NCBI GenBank assembly: GCA_943842505.1
Contig: CALTDI010000015.1
Location: 1-64,000, forward strand
Length of the DNA stretch: 64,000 nucleotides
Source of the DNA: an uncultured Pseudomonadales bacterium
GTDB lineage: Bacteria > Pseudomonadota > Gammaproteobacteria > Pseudomonadales > Pseudohongiellaceae
Direction: 5' to 3'
The position numbers and the translations under genes are program-made. This document shows, piece by piece, positions 18,623-27,543 of the stretch. The notes beneath the pieces were generated by a model. That model saw nothing but the letters and a program-made list of their open reading frames with translations. It was not told where the DNA came from and made no database searches. Each line of letters opens with the position of its first letter. Within the stretch, counting starts at the first letter, position 1.

Positions 18623-19264
18623 ATGAGGACTGAAATTAAGTATAGATTGGTACTGGCATTCGGCCTTATCTGCTTGATTGGTTTTGCCGGACAATCCATT
18701 TTATTGTGGAAGGCTCATGACAGGCTGGCTTATTTAGAGCCAGCCTCGCAGCCAATACCAACAAAGATAGAGCAACAGATACTTGCAGAATTAGATAAGA
18801 AAGCTCCACCGATAACGCAACAGACACCATTCACAATGCCCGGAGCCTTCTCTACTGTTAACCAGATTCAAAACGCTATGGATTCGATCTTTTCAGGATT
18901 CGGATCCTACCCCTTTCCAAACACCAGTCTATTCTCAAATGGATTCGGACAGGGTATACACTCAATCAGTGCTGCACCCGAAATTGCGCTAGATGAAACA
19001 GATAGCAACTACCAGATATTAATCCCCGTCGATCCGACACAGGAAATCGAGGTAAACACCAGCATAGAAAATAATTCGGTGTCTGTATCCGGAGTCATCA
19101 AAGAACAGCTTCGGCAATCCCGGAACAGCTTTGCATCATCTTTCCTTAGCCAGCGTCAATTCGCGAAGACTGTGAAATTGCCCCGTCCTGTCGATGAATT
19201 TGGCATGACTACCGAGCAAACTCAGGAGGGCATAAAGATTACCATCCCCAAGAAAGCTAGCTAG
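18623..19264 (+). CDS. Membrane-anchored small heat-shock (alpha-crystallin) protein
   Basis: A 213-residue protein with one N-terminal membrane segment (about 9-28, preceded by Arg/Lys) and a linker rich in Pro, Phe and Gly. The C-terminal domain of about 100 residues resembles the Hsp20 fold: YQILIPVDP, an EVNTSIENNSVSVSG strand pair, FAKTVKLPRPVDE and a closing GIKITIPKK. Ordinary Hsp20 proteins are soluble and cytoplasmic; here the chaperone domain would face the periplasm if the anchor is inserted in the usual way. A strong terminator follows the gene. Confidence 0.8.
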   Translation: MRTEIKYRLVLAFGLICLIGFAGQSILLWKAHDRLAYLEPASQPIPTKIEQQILAELDKKAPPITQQTPFTMPGAFSTVNQIQNAMDSIFSGFGSYPFPNTSLFSNGFGQGIHSISAAPEIALDETDSNYQILIPVDPTQEIEVNTSIENNSVSVSGVIKEQLRQSRNSFASSFLSQRQFAKTVKLPRPVDEFGMTTEQTQEGIKITIPKKAS

Positions 19265-19275
19265 GCGTGCTCGCC

Positions 19276-19307
19276 GCCGAGCCGCTTAATTCGGCTCGGC
19301 ACTTTTC
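19276..19307 (+). terminator. Intrinsic terminator after the Hsp20-like gene
   Basis: A perfect 9-base-pair GC-rich stem (gccgagccg/cggctcggc) with a 7-base loop is followed by acttttcc, 12 bases after the stop codon. Confidence 0.8.
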
Positions 19308-19387
19308 CAAATAGACTCCGCTTCTTGTACTATGACCCCAAAGCGACTACTCCTTTATACGCTAACACCATCCCTAGAGCGAAAAAT

Positions 19388-19969
19388 ATGAGTAATATCC
19401 CCATAAGCAGATTTAAGGTTCCAGAACTGGATGAGCTACCTGAAGATATACGCCAACGCATTTTAGCTGTACAGGAAAAGGCTGGTTTCATTCCTAATAT
19501 TTTTCTTGCTCTGGCTCACAGGCCGGACGAGTTTAGGGCCTTCTTTAGCTATCACGATGCCTTGATGGAGAAGTCAGAGGGCCTAACTAAGGCCGAGCGC
19601 GAAATGATAGTGGTCGCAACATCCGGAATCAATCAATGCATCTACTGCGTCGTAGCCCACGGCGCAATTCTCAGAATTCGGGAGAAAAACCCACTCATCG
19701 CAGATCAAATCGCAACTAATTATCGTAAGGCTGATATCACACCGAAACAGAAGCTGATGCTGGATTTCGCCGTGAAGGTCTCGCAGCAATCCCATGAAAT
19801 TCAGGATTCCGACATCACCTCCTTACAGGAAAACGGTTTCAGCAGCGAAGAGATCTGGGATATTGGCTCCATAGCCGCTCTATTCGCCCTGTCCAACCGC
19901 ATGGCCAATATGGCTGATATAAGGCCAAATACTGAGTTTTACACCATGGGCAGAAGCGAAATCGACTAG
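19388..19969 (+). CDS. Peroxidase-related AhpD-like protein
   Basis: A 193-residue helical protein of the AhpD/carboxymuconolactone decarboxylase superfamily, uncharacterized peroxidase-related group. The redox motif CIYCVVAHG gives C84-x-x-C87 and H91, with the upstream acidic residues (EREM) used for proton relay. It would reduce peroxides or act as a disulfide reductase; the natural partner is unknown. The ATG at 19388 is preferred over a TTG at 19325, since the added residues are not conserved in character. Confidence 0.9.
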   Translation: MSNIPISRFKVPELDELPEDIRQRILAVQEKAGFIPNIFLALAHRPDEFRAFFSYHDALMEKSEGLTKAEREMIVVATSGINQCIYCVVAHGAILRIREKNPLIADQIATNYRKADITPKQKLMLDFAVKVSQQSHEIQDSDITSLQENGFSSEEIWDIGSIAALFALSNRMANMADIRPNTEFYTMGRSEID

Positions 19970-20118
19970 AAATCAGTAACTAGGTACTGTACTTTCCCAA
20001 TTACCCCTTATTTGTACCCATGTTTTTCTTCCCCTGAAACTCCGCAGATTGTAGTCTGCTGTAGGTAATGGCTGACAGTTCCGTCAAACGCAATTAATAA
20101 GATAATAATAAACAGCCA

Positions 20119-22320
20119 ATGGCTATGCAGAATCCTAATATATCTGCCAGCGCCTATACCGGCCAAAGCACTCAGATCCAACCGTCCTTGGGTAGCCGTC
20201 TCTATGAAGACGATTCCGGAGCGATATTGCTGGGGCAACCTCCCGAAGTTCTAAAGGGTTTGCTGCTCCATGGAGTCACGAATTTCGATACGCTCGTCCT
20301 CCCCGACATTAAGGAGAAGAGCAGGTCCCTTACGAACAGTCTCGAATTTCCCCTGTATTTCTTCTTATTCGTGAGTAAAGGCCTGGAACAAGGCCGAAGA
20401 CTCAACCTGGTCGGTGAGACCCCAGATATTTCTCATGCCCTGCGCCTGTTGCGTATCACGCTATTCGGACCAACCCGTGACGAATTGAATGGCTGGCAAA
20501 CAGACAAGGCACTTGCCAACGAATGGCTTGCAGCCAGCGAAGAGCTCGCTCTCAAAGACAAGTATGGCGAGATCATTCCCGTTCAAGACTTCTTCAATAT
20601 CCTGCCATTCAGGGATGGCTGGGTAAAAGTTGGCGATCAAGCCATTACCCATGTCGATACAGATGTCTTCGATATAGCCAGTGGCGGCAGGTCCGTGCGC
20701 ATCGATCTCAACGAAGACACCGAAATCCAGCCACCCTACAAAGTCGAGCCTGACTACGTCCCAGGCGGCTTGGTTAAGATGGGTATCGAAGTGTTGGGTG
20801 GAGCCTCTGGCTTCACCCCCACTGAGCCCTGCACCGGACTGGCATTCTGCTATAACGGGGAATACCTGCTAATAGATGCCATTCCCTTCCTAGACCAGCA
20901 CCTTTTTGCTCGCGGCATTTCCAAGAATCAGGTTGCAGCCGTTTTCCTAACCCACCTGCACGATGATCATTCCTCTCTGTTCCCGTTGATGCTTATGCCT
21001 CATCGAGTCGATCTCATTACTACGCGTGAGATCTTCAATATGGCGATGGAGAAAATTTCATGCGGTATAGGCTGGACGCTCAATGCCGTTTGTGAACACT
21101 TTAATCTGGTTGAGGTTACCCCGGGCGAGCGGATGAACTACTTTGGCCTGACTATCGAGCCACATGTAACAGTCCATAGCATCCCAACCATTGGTGCTAC
21201 CTTCTCTACTGTGAGCAAGGGTATAGAAAGAGAAATCTGCATCATAGGTGACAACCATTCCATGAGCGCCATACGCGACCTGACAGAACGAGGCTTGATT
21301 CGCGAGAGCACGACGAAGAACCTGGAGCGACTGTACACCGATAGGTTCTCACTACTAGTAGCCGACGGCGGCGCAGGGGCTATTCATGGCGATCCTGCCG
21401 ATGCCATTCAATCAGCATCGGATCGAGTCGTGTTTGTTCATGTGGAAGAGTTAGCCAACGAATTCAATACAACGTTCTCCTTAGCAACTTCCGGTAAGCG
21501 CTATACGATTCTGGATGGCGATTCAGCAATTTATACCTCACAGATCAATCACTATCTTACCGAGTGGCTTGGCCGCCCCTTTCTAAACAGGTGGATGCGC
21601 AGCCTGCTCGCGGAAGAAGAAATTCGACGCTATAACGCAGAGGATGTAATCCTGGTTCAAGATGCGACGACCCGTGGCTACGTCTATTTGATACTGACTG
21701 GCTACTGTGACGTAGTCAAACACGACGGCTTCCGTCTTAGCAAAGACGCGGAATTGCAGGCAGGAGACATTTTAGGCGAGATGGCGGTTATCACTGGAAG
21801 CGGGACGCGCAACGCTAGCGTCATCGCGAAGACTCCGGTTACCTTATGCGTCTTCTCGGAGGAAACGTTTAAATCTTTTATCGTCGCGGAAGGATTTCAG
21901 GACAAGTTGCTGCAGCAGTGGTCACTGCGGCCCTCTGTCTCACGGCAGCCTCAGTTTGCCAACATGACTTCGACTGTATTGGAAAAACTCTGCCACATTG
22001 GCGAGTCACTGGTACTGAAGGAAGGTGGCAGCTATGAGCTATCAGAATATACCTGGTGTCTGCTAGCAGGTGGTGAAGCATCACTCAATGGCAAGAATAT
22101 GTATCGCTACGAAGACTTCGGCGCCAGACCCTTCGCCGAGTCCGATAGCGGGCTTATCGTAAGCAAGGAAGGCTGTACGCTAATACTATTTGATGCAAGA
22201 AGACTCGATCGTCTGCGAATGCGCACGCCGCAACTGAACTACTTTCTGCGTAAGCTTCGCGGTGAAGAATTGAATAATCAGGTGTCGTGGAAATTGGGCT
22301 TAGTCGATATTCACAGTTAG
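20119..22320 (+). CDS. Metallo-beta-lactamase fold protein fused to a cyclic-nucleotide-binding domain
   Basis: A 733-residue cytoplasmic protein. Residues about 1-200 are an unrecognised N-terminal region. A metallo-beta-lactamase domain follows, with the dimetal motif H279-x-H281-x-D283-H284 (THLHDDH) and later metal-site candidates in IGDNHS and VADGGAG. From about 505 to 610 there is a cNMP-binding domain with a phosphate-binding cassette (GDILGEMAV then TRNASVIA). About 100 more residues end the protein. The likely role is a hydrolase, possibly a phosphodiesterase, controlled by cAMP or c-di-GMP; no substrate can be read. A lone response regulator gene converges on it, 36 bp away. Confidence 0.88.
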   Translation: MAMQNPNISASAYTGQSTQIQPSLGSRLYEDDSGAILLGQPPEVLKGLLLHGVTNFDTLVLPDIKEKSRSLTNSLEFPLYFFLFVSKGLEQGRRLNLVGETPDISHALRLLRITLFGPTRDELNGWQTDKALANEWLAASEELALKDKYGEIIPVQDFFNILPFRDGWVKVGDQAITHVDTDVFDIASGGRSVRIDLNEDTEIQPPYKVEPDYVPGGLVKMGIEVLGGASGFTPTEPCTGLAFCYNGEYLLIDAIPFLDQHLFARGISKNQVAAVFLTHLHDDHSSLFPLMLMPHRVDLITTREIFNMAMEKISCGIGWTLNAVCEHFNLVEVTPGERMNYFGLTIEPHVTVHSIPTIGATFSTVSKGIEREICIIGDNHSMSAIRDLTERGLIRESTTKNLERLYTDRFSLLVADGGAGAIHGDPADAIQSASDRVVFVHVEELANEFNTTFSLATSGKRYTILDGDSAIYTSQINHYLTEWLGRPFLNRWMRSLLAEEEIRRYNAEDVILVQDATTRGYVYLILTGYCDVVKHDGFRLSKDAELQAGDILGEMAVITGSGTRNASVIAKTPVTLCVFSEETFKSFIVAEGFQDKLLQQWSLRPSVSRQPQFANMTSTVLEKLCHIGESLVLKEGGSYELSEYTWCLLAGGEASLNGKNMYRYEDFGARPFAESDSGLIVSKEGCTLILFDARRLDRLRMRTPQLNYFLRKLRGEELNNQVSWKLGLVDIHS

Positions 22321-22356
22321 TTAACTCGAGCAAGCCGTTCGAAACGCTAACACCAC

Positions 22357-22785
22357 TTAGCGCTTTAGTTTAAGTAACAGCTGATCAATTCGGTCGATCG
22401 AAAAAGGCTTGGAAAAGCTTCCGACTACATTAAGGTTCATTTCCTTGCCAATATTCTTGGTTAGCCTTATTTTTTCATTGTCCATTCCGCTGATGAGAAC
22501 GATCATCGATCTGCTTTCTACTTCTACCAAAAAATTAAATACCGCTAAACCATCGTAGCCCTTCTCCGACATATCCATGTCACTATCTAAGCCTAGATCC
22601 AGATCCAGAAAGATTAAGTCTGGCAAAAAGTTTCGGTAAGTCGCTTTGAGCTCTCTAAAATCGTTAACGGAAGCCACGTCATAACCCGCCACCCTTGCGA
22701 CTTCTTCAATCAGGTCCGTAATATCTTTATTGTCATCAACGATCAACAGTTTCCGAAATTGATGACTTACCGCTTCACTCGTCAT
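22357..22785 (-). CDS. Single-domain response regulator (CheY-like)
   Basis: A 142-residue receiver domain without an output domain. The acidic pocket D17-D18, the phosphoacceptor D61 (FLDLDL), the switch S99 (LISG) and K126 (SKP) are all present. Between strand 3 and helix 3 there is a longer acidic loop (SDMDMSEKGYDG). Such proteins work by docking on another protein when phosphorylated. No histidine kinase is in the window; the convergent cNMP/MBL protein is a possible partner by position only. Confidence 0.92.
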   Translation of the reverse strand: MTSEAVSHQFRKLLIVDDNKDITDLIEEVARVAGYDVASVNDFRELKATYRNFLPDLIFLDLDLGLDSDMDMSEKGYDGLAVFNFLVEVESRSMIVLISGMDNEKIRLTKNIGKEMNLNVVGSFSKPFSIDRIDQLLLKLKR

Positions 22786-23024
22786 GACGCTATCCGTTTG
22801 AAAATAATATTTAGCCGGTAAGGCCCAGTCTCAGTACAGATTATATCGTCTGATTAGACTGTAGCATCAATTTTCATTTACCCTACACGTGAAATACGCC
22901 CCTGCGTAACAATCTTAGAATAAAATCGTAGGAATAGTCTTATAAATACCCGATACTCTGAGCGATATGACGAGAGCGTTTCTAAGTTAGTTAATCTATT
23001 TATTCAGATACCTCTAGAACCCCA

Positions 23025-23831
23025 ATGACAGCAATTCAAGACATGGATATTCGCGCGTTGAACGACGCCGAAACTTCTGAGAACAGAATCCACAGCGATG
23101 AGATCGCACTCAAATATGGCTTCACTGGAGCACTGGTAAGTGGCGTGAACGTTTTCGGCTATCTTAGCCAGCCTCTAACCCAGCACCTGGGTGGAACATT
23201 TCTAGATAGAGCCGCCCTAAGTGTGAAGTTTTTCAAGCCGGCGTACCACGATGAAGTATTGCACATTAAGACCGAGAAACTACACAGCGCTGAAGACAGC
23301 TCCATCTTCACGAGCAGCGCTTACAATCAACAGGGAATTCTATTGGCACAGCTAGAGACAGCGCTCGGCACTAGCATTCCCGAAATTCGAGAGCCTCAGA
23401 CAATCTCGCAAGACAAAGAGCTAGCAGTCAGGCCTGAGATATCTTGGGACGGTATCCATCTCGACCTAGCAGCTCCGGACTTCCTATGGACACCCCAGGA
23501 CGAGGACAATAGACAGCGAGTGGACGCGCAGCGCGATAACGCCCCTATGTATCGGGGGCCTGATGCCTACATACACCCTTACTATCTGCTGGATGCTTGC
23601 AACAAGGCGCTGATGCGAATGTTTATCTTACCCGCCTGGATTCATACCGGCAGTGATGTGATCATCAGGCGGCCTATTCGAGTTGGGCAAGGGATTCTGA
23701 TTCGCACTGTACCCACCGAGAAGTGGGAACGAAAGGGTCATCAATTTATACGCTTGTCTATTACGATGAGCGTAGACGACGAGCCCGCTATTCAAGTGCA
23801 GCATACAGCCATATTTCGAATCGCCGTTTGA
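23025..23831 (+). CDS. Hotdog-fold (MaoC-like) hydratase or thioesterase
   Basis: A 268-residue protein whose N-terminal half (HSDEIALKYGFTGALVSG, then VKFFKPAYHDEVLHIKTE) has the look of a hotdog fold as in FAS1/MaoC-like dehydratases; the C-terminal half looks like a second hotdog unit (YYLLDACNKALMRM, RRPIRVGQGI). Family members hydrate enoyl-CoA or bind acyl-CoA. I cannot point to the exact catalytic Asp/His pair, so the reaction is uncertain. It is a single gene with 239 bp upstream and 190 bp downstream. Confidence 0.65.
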   Translation: MTAIQDMDIRALNDAETSENRIHSDEIALKYGFTGALVSGVNVFGYLSQPLTQHLGGTFLDRAALSVKFFKPAYHDEVLHIKTEKLHSAEDSSIFTSSAYNQQGILLAQLETALGTSIPEIREPQTISQDKELAVRPEISWDGIHLDLAAPDFLWTPQDEDNRQRVDAQRDNAPMYRGPDAYIHPYYLLDACNKALMRMFILPAWIHTGSDVIIRRPIRVGQGILIRTVPTEKWERKGHQFIRLSITMSVDDEPAIQVQHTAIFRIAV

Positions 23832-24021
23832 ATGCTCACTGTTTTTCAGACTATTTTTTACTAAGCCTTTTTGCTCTCTAACGTATAAGCTGCTCCCTAT
23901 TCTAATTCGCACGGCGCAACAGGCATGACCATAAGTCATCCCGACGTTGGCTGGAAACGGTTATCCAATGCAGTAAATAGTGGTAGGCTCTTACGCAGCC
24001 ATAATCGAAAGTAGATCTATC

Positions 24022-25377
24022 ATGAAATATTCAAAAAACATCGCCGCACTATGTACTCTAGCCGCGTGGTCACTGAGCATGACCTCTACCCCCCTTATTG
24101 CCGACGAATTACGTGAGAATATTCTTACCTTACGAGAGCGGGCCACCATAGAGAATCAGATTCTAACGGAGCGTTTAGATACCCTCGTACCCGAACTCAT
24201 GCGCCGGGAAAACATCGATGCCTGGGTCATTATTGCCCGCGAGTACAACGAAGACCCCGTACTAAAGACAATGCTGCCCGCAACATGGCTGAATGCACGC
24301 AGGCGCACGGTATTGCTGTTTATGGATCACGGGGATGAACGTGGCGTGGAGCGACTTGCCGTTGCTCGCTATGCGGTGGGTGGCATATTCCCCGCCGCCT
24401 GGAATCCCGAGGAGCAACCGAATCAATATCAACGCATCGCCCAGCTATTAACGGAATTTAATCCCGGCAGCATAGCCCTCAATTATTCCGACAGCTACGC
24501 CTTGGCTGACGGTTTGAGCTACTCCGAATACAGAGACTTTAGCTCAGCACTACCTACCGATTTGAAGAATAAGATTGTTTCAGCTGAGAACCTGGCGGTA
24601 GGTTGGCTGGAAACTCGCACAGCCTCTGAGATGGAACTTTACAAGGATGTGATGACCATCGCACATGGCATTATCGCCGAAGGCTTTTCCGCCGAAGTGG
24701 TTAAGCCTGGGGTCACAAGTATCGAAGATCTTACCTGGTGGTACCGCCAACGCGTAAACGATCTTGGCCTAGACACATGGTTCCATACAGGGATCGAGCT
24801 AATGCGCTCAGAAGCCCTGCAAGCTGCTATTGGTGACGACCCCGAGCAGCAGAATATATTCCATAAAGGCGACATGATTCATATCGATTTCGGGATCAGT
24901 TATCTAGACTTACAGACCGACACTCAGCAGAATGCTTATATTCTAAAGGATGACGAAACAACTGTTCCCGACTATTTGGTCGCAGCCCTGCATAAAGGCA
25001 ATGAGCTACAGGACATACTGACCAGCAACTTTCAAGTCGGTCGCACCGGAAATGAAATACTGCGCCGCACTAGAGAACAGGCGGTGAGCGCGGGCATTGG
25101 TCCTATCATCTATACCCATCCGATTGGCTTACATGGCCATGCGGCTGGGACGACAATTGGCATGTGGGACAAACAAGATGGCGTACCTGGCTCAGGTGAC
25201 TACAAGATGAACCCCAACACAGCCTATTCCATAGAATTGACGGCGCTTGTTAGTGTTCCCGAATGGAGTAGTGAGCAGCTCTCTATAAAACTCGAAGAAG
25301 ACGGGTTTTATGATGGAACGAAATTCGAGTATATTCGACCTAGACAAACTGAATACCATGTAATTCAGGCAGACTGA
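24022..25377 (+). CDS. Exported M24 metallopeptidase (Xaa-Pro aminopeptidase-like)
   Basis: A 451-residue protein with a signal peptide (about 1-26, ending STPLIADE). The creatinase/aminopeptidase P fold has an N-terminal domain (about 30-190) and a catalytic domain with metal ligands in HIDFGISY, QTDTQ, THPIGLHGH and YSIELTA. It probably removes residues before proline from peptides in the periplasm. The ATG at 24022 gives a clean signal peptide; a GTG at 23980 is less likely. The YkvA-like gene starts 22 bp downstream. Confidence 0.87.
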   Translation: MKYSKNIAALCTLAAWSLSMTSTPLIADELRENILTLRERATIENQILTERLDTLVPELMRRENIDAWVIIAREYNEDPVLKTMLPATWLNARRRTVLLFMDHGDERGVERLAVARYAVGGIFPAAWNPEEQPNQYQRIAQLLTEFNPGSIALNYSDSYALADGLSYSEYRDFSSALPTDLKNKIVSAENLAVGWLETRTASEMELYKDVMTIAHGIIAEGFSAEVVKPGVTSIEDLTWWYRQRVNDLGLDTWFHTGIELMRSEALQAAIGDDPEQQNIFHKGDMIHIDFGISYLDLQTDTQQNAYILKDDETTVPDYLVAALHKGNELQDILTSNFQVGRTGNEILRRTREQAVSAGIGPIIYTHPIGLHGHAAGTTIGMWDKQDGVPGSGDYKMNPNTAYSIELTALVSVPEWSSEQLSIKLEEDGFYDGTKFEYIRPRQTEYHVIQAD

Positions 25378-25399
25378 ACAATAACAATAGGACAACATC

Positions 25400-25960
25400 A
25401 TGCCCCTCGATATCACATTTACTCTGAGCGATAGGGATCTGGAAAGATTCAAGACAATCGTAATGAAGGCCAGATCCACTGCTTCCAATCCGCAGGGAAA
25501 AGCAGAGATCGAGAAGGCTGCCTATAAGATTGTCGAAGTGGCAATGAATACTGACCTTCCAGACTTCATCGCACAGAGACTTCTGCAACTCAAGACTCTG
25601 CTCGAAATGATGAAAGATACCGAGTGGGACCTTAGCGAGATAGATCGCGAAAGGGTTATTAGTGCCATGGCCTATTTTGCCGACCCTATCGACCTCATCC
25701 CGGACCATATTCCAGGCATTGGCTTCCTGGATGACGCGATGTTCGTAGAGATTATTATCCGAGAACTACGCTCTGAAATTTCAGCCTACGGTGAATTCTG
25801 TCGATTCCGAGATGCAGAAGATGAACGCCTCGTCGCCGAGGGCAAAGATCCCTCCGAGAACAGAGATCAATGGTTAGGTGCTAAACGAGATGAGCAGCAT
25901 TCGAAAATTGCCGAGACAAGAAGTTCAGTCAATGAAGAGTTCTTGTTTCACATCTTGTAG
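25400..25960 (+). CDS. YkvA/DUF1232-family protein, copy 1
   Basis: A 186-residue protein with the DUF1232 core ADPIDLIPDHIPGIGFLDDA at about 94-113, the hallmark of the YkvA family (function unknown). There are no strong membrane helices. A paralog starts at 33220 and shares the same layout, including the first residues (DITFTLSDRDLERF against DITITLSDEDLEKF) and the C-terminal AKRDE/ADKRA helix. A perfect inverted repeat separates it from the convergent amidohydrolase gene. Confidence 0.88.
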   Translation: MPLDITFTLSDRDLERFKTIVMKARSTASNPQGKAEIEKAAYKIVEVAMNTDLPDFIAQRLLQLKTLLEMMKDTEWDLSEIDRERVISAMAYFADPIDLIPDHIPGIGFLDDAMFVEIIIRELRSEISAYGEFCRFRDAEDERLVAEGKDPSENRDQWLGAKRDEQHSKIAETRSSVNEEFLFHIL

Positions 25961-25970
25961 CCTCAAATCC

Positions 25971-26006
25971 TCAAAATAGCATGATAATACGGCCATGCTA
26001 TTTTGA
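25971..26006. terminator. Bidirectional terminator between convergent genes
   Basis: A perfect 13-base-pair inverted repeat (tcaaaatagcatg/catgctattttga, 10-base loop) lies between the YkvA gene (plus) and the amidohydrolase gene (minus). The A4/T4 edges give a short U-run for either strand. Confidence 0.7.
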
Positions 26007-26017
26007 ACGCAGTGACT

Positions 26018-27469
26018 CTAGTCTGTAAAACCTTCAGCGAGACTCTCTCTATCCAAGGCCCTGCCATTCAAATAGACAGACTCGATCGACCGGGTATTGC
26101 GAATATCATCCAAAGGATTGTTTTCCAATACCATGAAATCTGCGCTATACCCTGGCCGCAATAGACCCAGATCATTCAATCCCAGCCTCTGTGCTGGCTT
26201 GCTGGTTGCCGCGACAATAGCCTGCATGGGTGTCATTCCCAGGCGCACAAAGATTTCCAGCTCACGGTGCCCGGTATAGCCAAAAAAATGATCGGGGACC
26301 GCACCGGCATCTGTGCCTAACAAGATGTCTACATCGGCATCGAGCAAGGCGGCAAAGCTTGTCTGCAGCTCAGATTCCAAACTTTCTGATCGCAGCGGGG
26401 TCAGCGAACGCCTGTCACTCTCCAGCAGGCGAGCTGCAACAGATTCCGGCAGCGATTGCTGCAGAAAGGGATCGAGTCCTATCGCTTCCCTGCGCAATTC
26501 ACCCAAACCCATATTTGGCACTACGAATGCTTCCGCCTGCGCCAATTGCCTAGCTATATCCATACCTAGATCGGCACCGATTCTTCCGTGTAAAAAACCT
26601 GTGACGCCAGCGTCTATTAGACCAGGCATATCGCTGGCATACTGTTGATGCGCATAGACATCGATGCCATTTTCGGTAGCTGCCGCTACGATTTCCCTAT
26701 ACAGATCCTGAGAAAGCTTTTGCTGACTTCCTCCGCGATCATCTACCCAAATTTTGATGACCGATAGTTTCTTTGCCGCTATCTGCTGGACTGCCTCCGT
26801 AGCCTGCTCAGCACTCGCCACACCGTAAAGGATTTTCTGTCCTGTCTGTTGTTCCAAGGCCAAGGCATGAACCAGGAACTGATCATTCGGACCCTGCCCT
26901 GGAGGAGCCATGCCAGCCGCGAACAGAAAACGTGCAGCATCAAAATCGCCTCGCAGTTGTGCCTGCTGCACTTCTAGAGCCAAGACATCTGGATCACTCC
27001 CTGCAGAAAATACTGCGGAAAACCCGTAGTAGGCATAACGTTGCAAATGATCGATGAGATTGTCACGACTGTAGTTACTCCCCCCCCAACTCCTGTGACC
27101 CTCGTACCCTAAATGAGCATGGCTGTCGATGAAGGCAGGAACTAAGGTTTTGCCATTCAAGTCGATTACCTCGACACTCTCATCAATCTCCATGTTTGAG
27201 CGCAGACCTACACTCACAATGCGACCATCCGCAATAAGCATCGCCGCGCCCTGCTGCACCGATCCATCACCAATGATTACCCTCGCATTTTCCAGTAACA
27301 AAGGAGCCTGCCTTGCTTCCTGAGCCTGACTTGCGGCAAGGGGCAACAGCAGCAAAACCAGCAGCTGCACAGGCACCCCAATTGCAGCCAGAAATGGCCT
27401 CAAGACAGGGTGACGGGTAGGAAAACCTTCAAACAAGCTAACGATGTCAAATGACTGCCGTATATGCAT
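26018..27469 (-). CDS. Exported metal-dependent amidohydrolase
   Basis: A 483-residue protein of the amidohydrolase superfamily, imidazolonepropionase/prolidase-like branch. A signal sequence is visible (about 26-50, LLVLLLLPLAASQAQ). Metal ligands follow in order: HAH in DSHAHLGYEG, the lysine in VIKIWVDD, H in YAHQQY, H in FLHGRIG and D in LLGTDAGAVPDH. Such secreted members often cleave peptides or cyclic amides; the substrate here is unknown. It ends opposite YkvA copy 1. Confidence 0.9.
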   Translation of the reverse strand: MHIRQSFDIVSLFEGFPTRHPVLRPFLAAIGVPVQLLVLLLLPLAASQAQEARQAPLLLENARVIIGDGSVQQGAAMLIADGRIVSVGLRSNMEIDESVEVIDLNGKTLVPAFIDSHAHLGYEGHRSWGGSNYSRDNLIDHLQRYAYYGFSAVFSAGSDPDVLALEVQQAQLRGDFDAARFLFAAGMAPPGQGPNDQFLVHALALEQQTGQKILYGVASAEQATEAVQQIAAKKLSVIKIWVDDRGGSQQKLSQDLYREIVAAATENGIDVYAHQQYASDMPGLIDAGVTGFLHGRIGADLGMDIARQLAQAEAFVVPNMGLGELRREAIGLDPFLQQSLPESVAARLLESDRRSLTPLRSESLESELQTSFAALLDADVDILLGTDAGAVPDHFFGYTGHRELEIFVRLGMTPMQAIVAATSKPAQRLGLNDLGLLRPGYSADFMVLENNPLDDIRNTRSIESVYLNGRALDRESLAEGFTD

Positions 27470-27543
27470 TTTCTAACTCTCTTTTTGTCTCTGAGACTGT
27501 TAATCTAGCATCTTTATATAGCTATCCCATATAGGCTTCTGCT

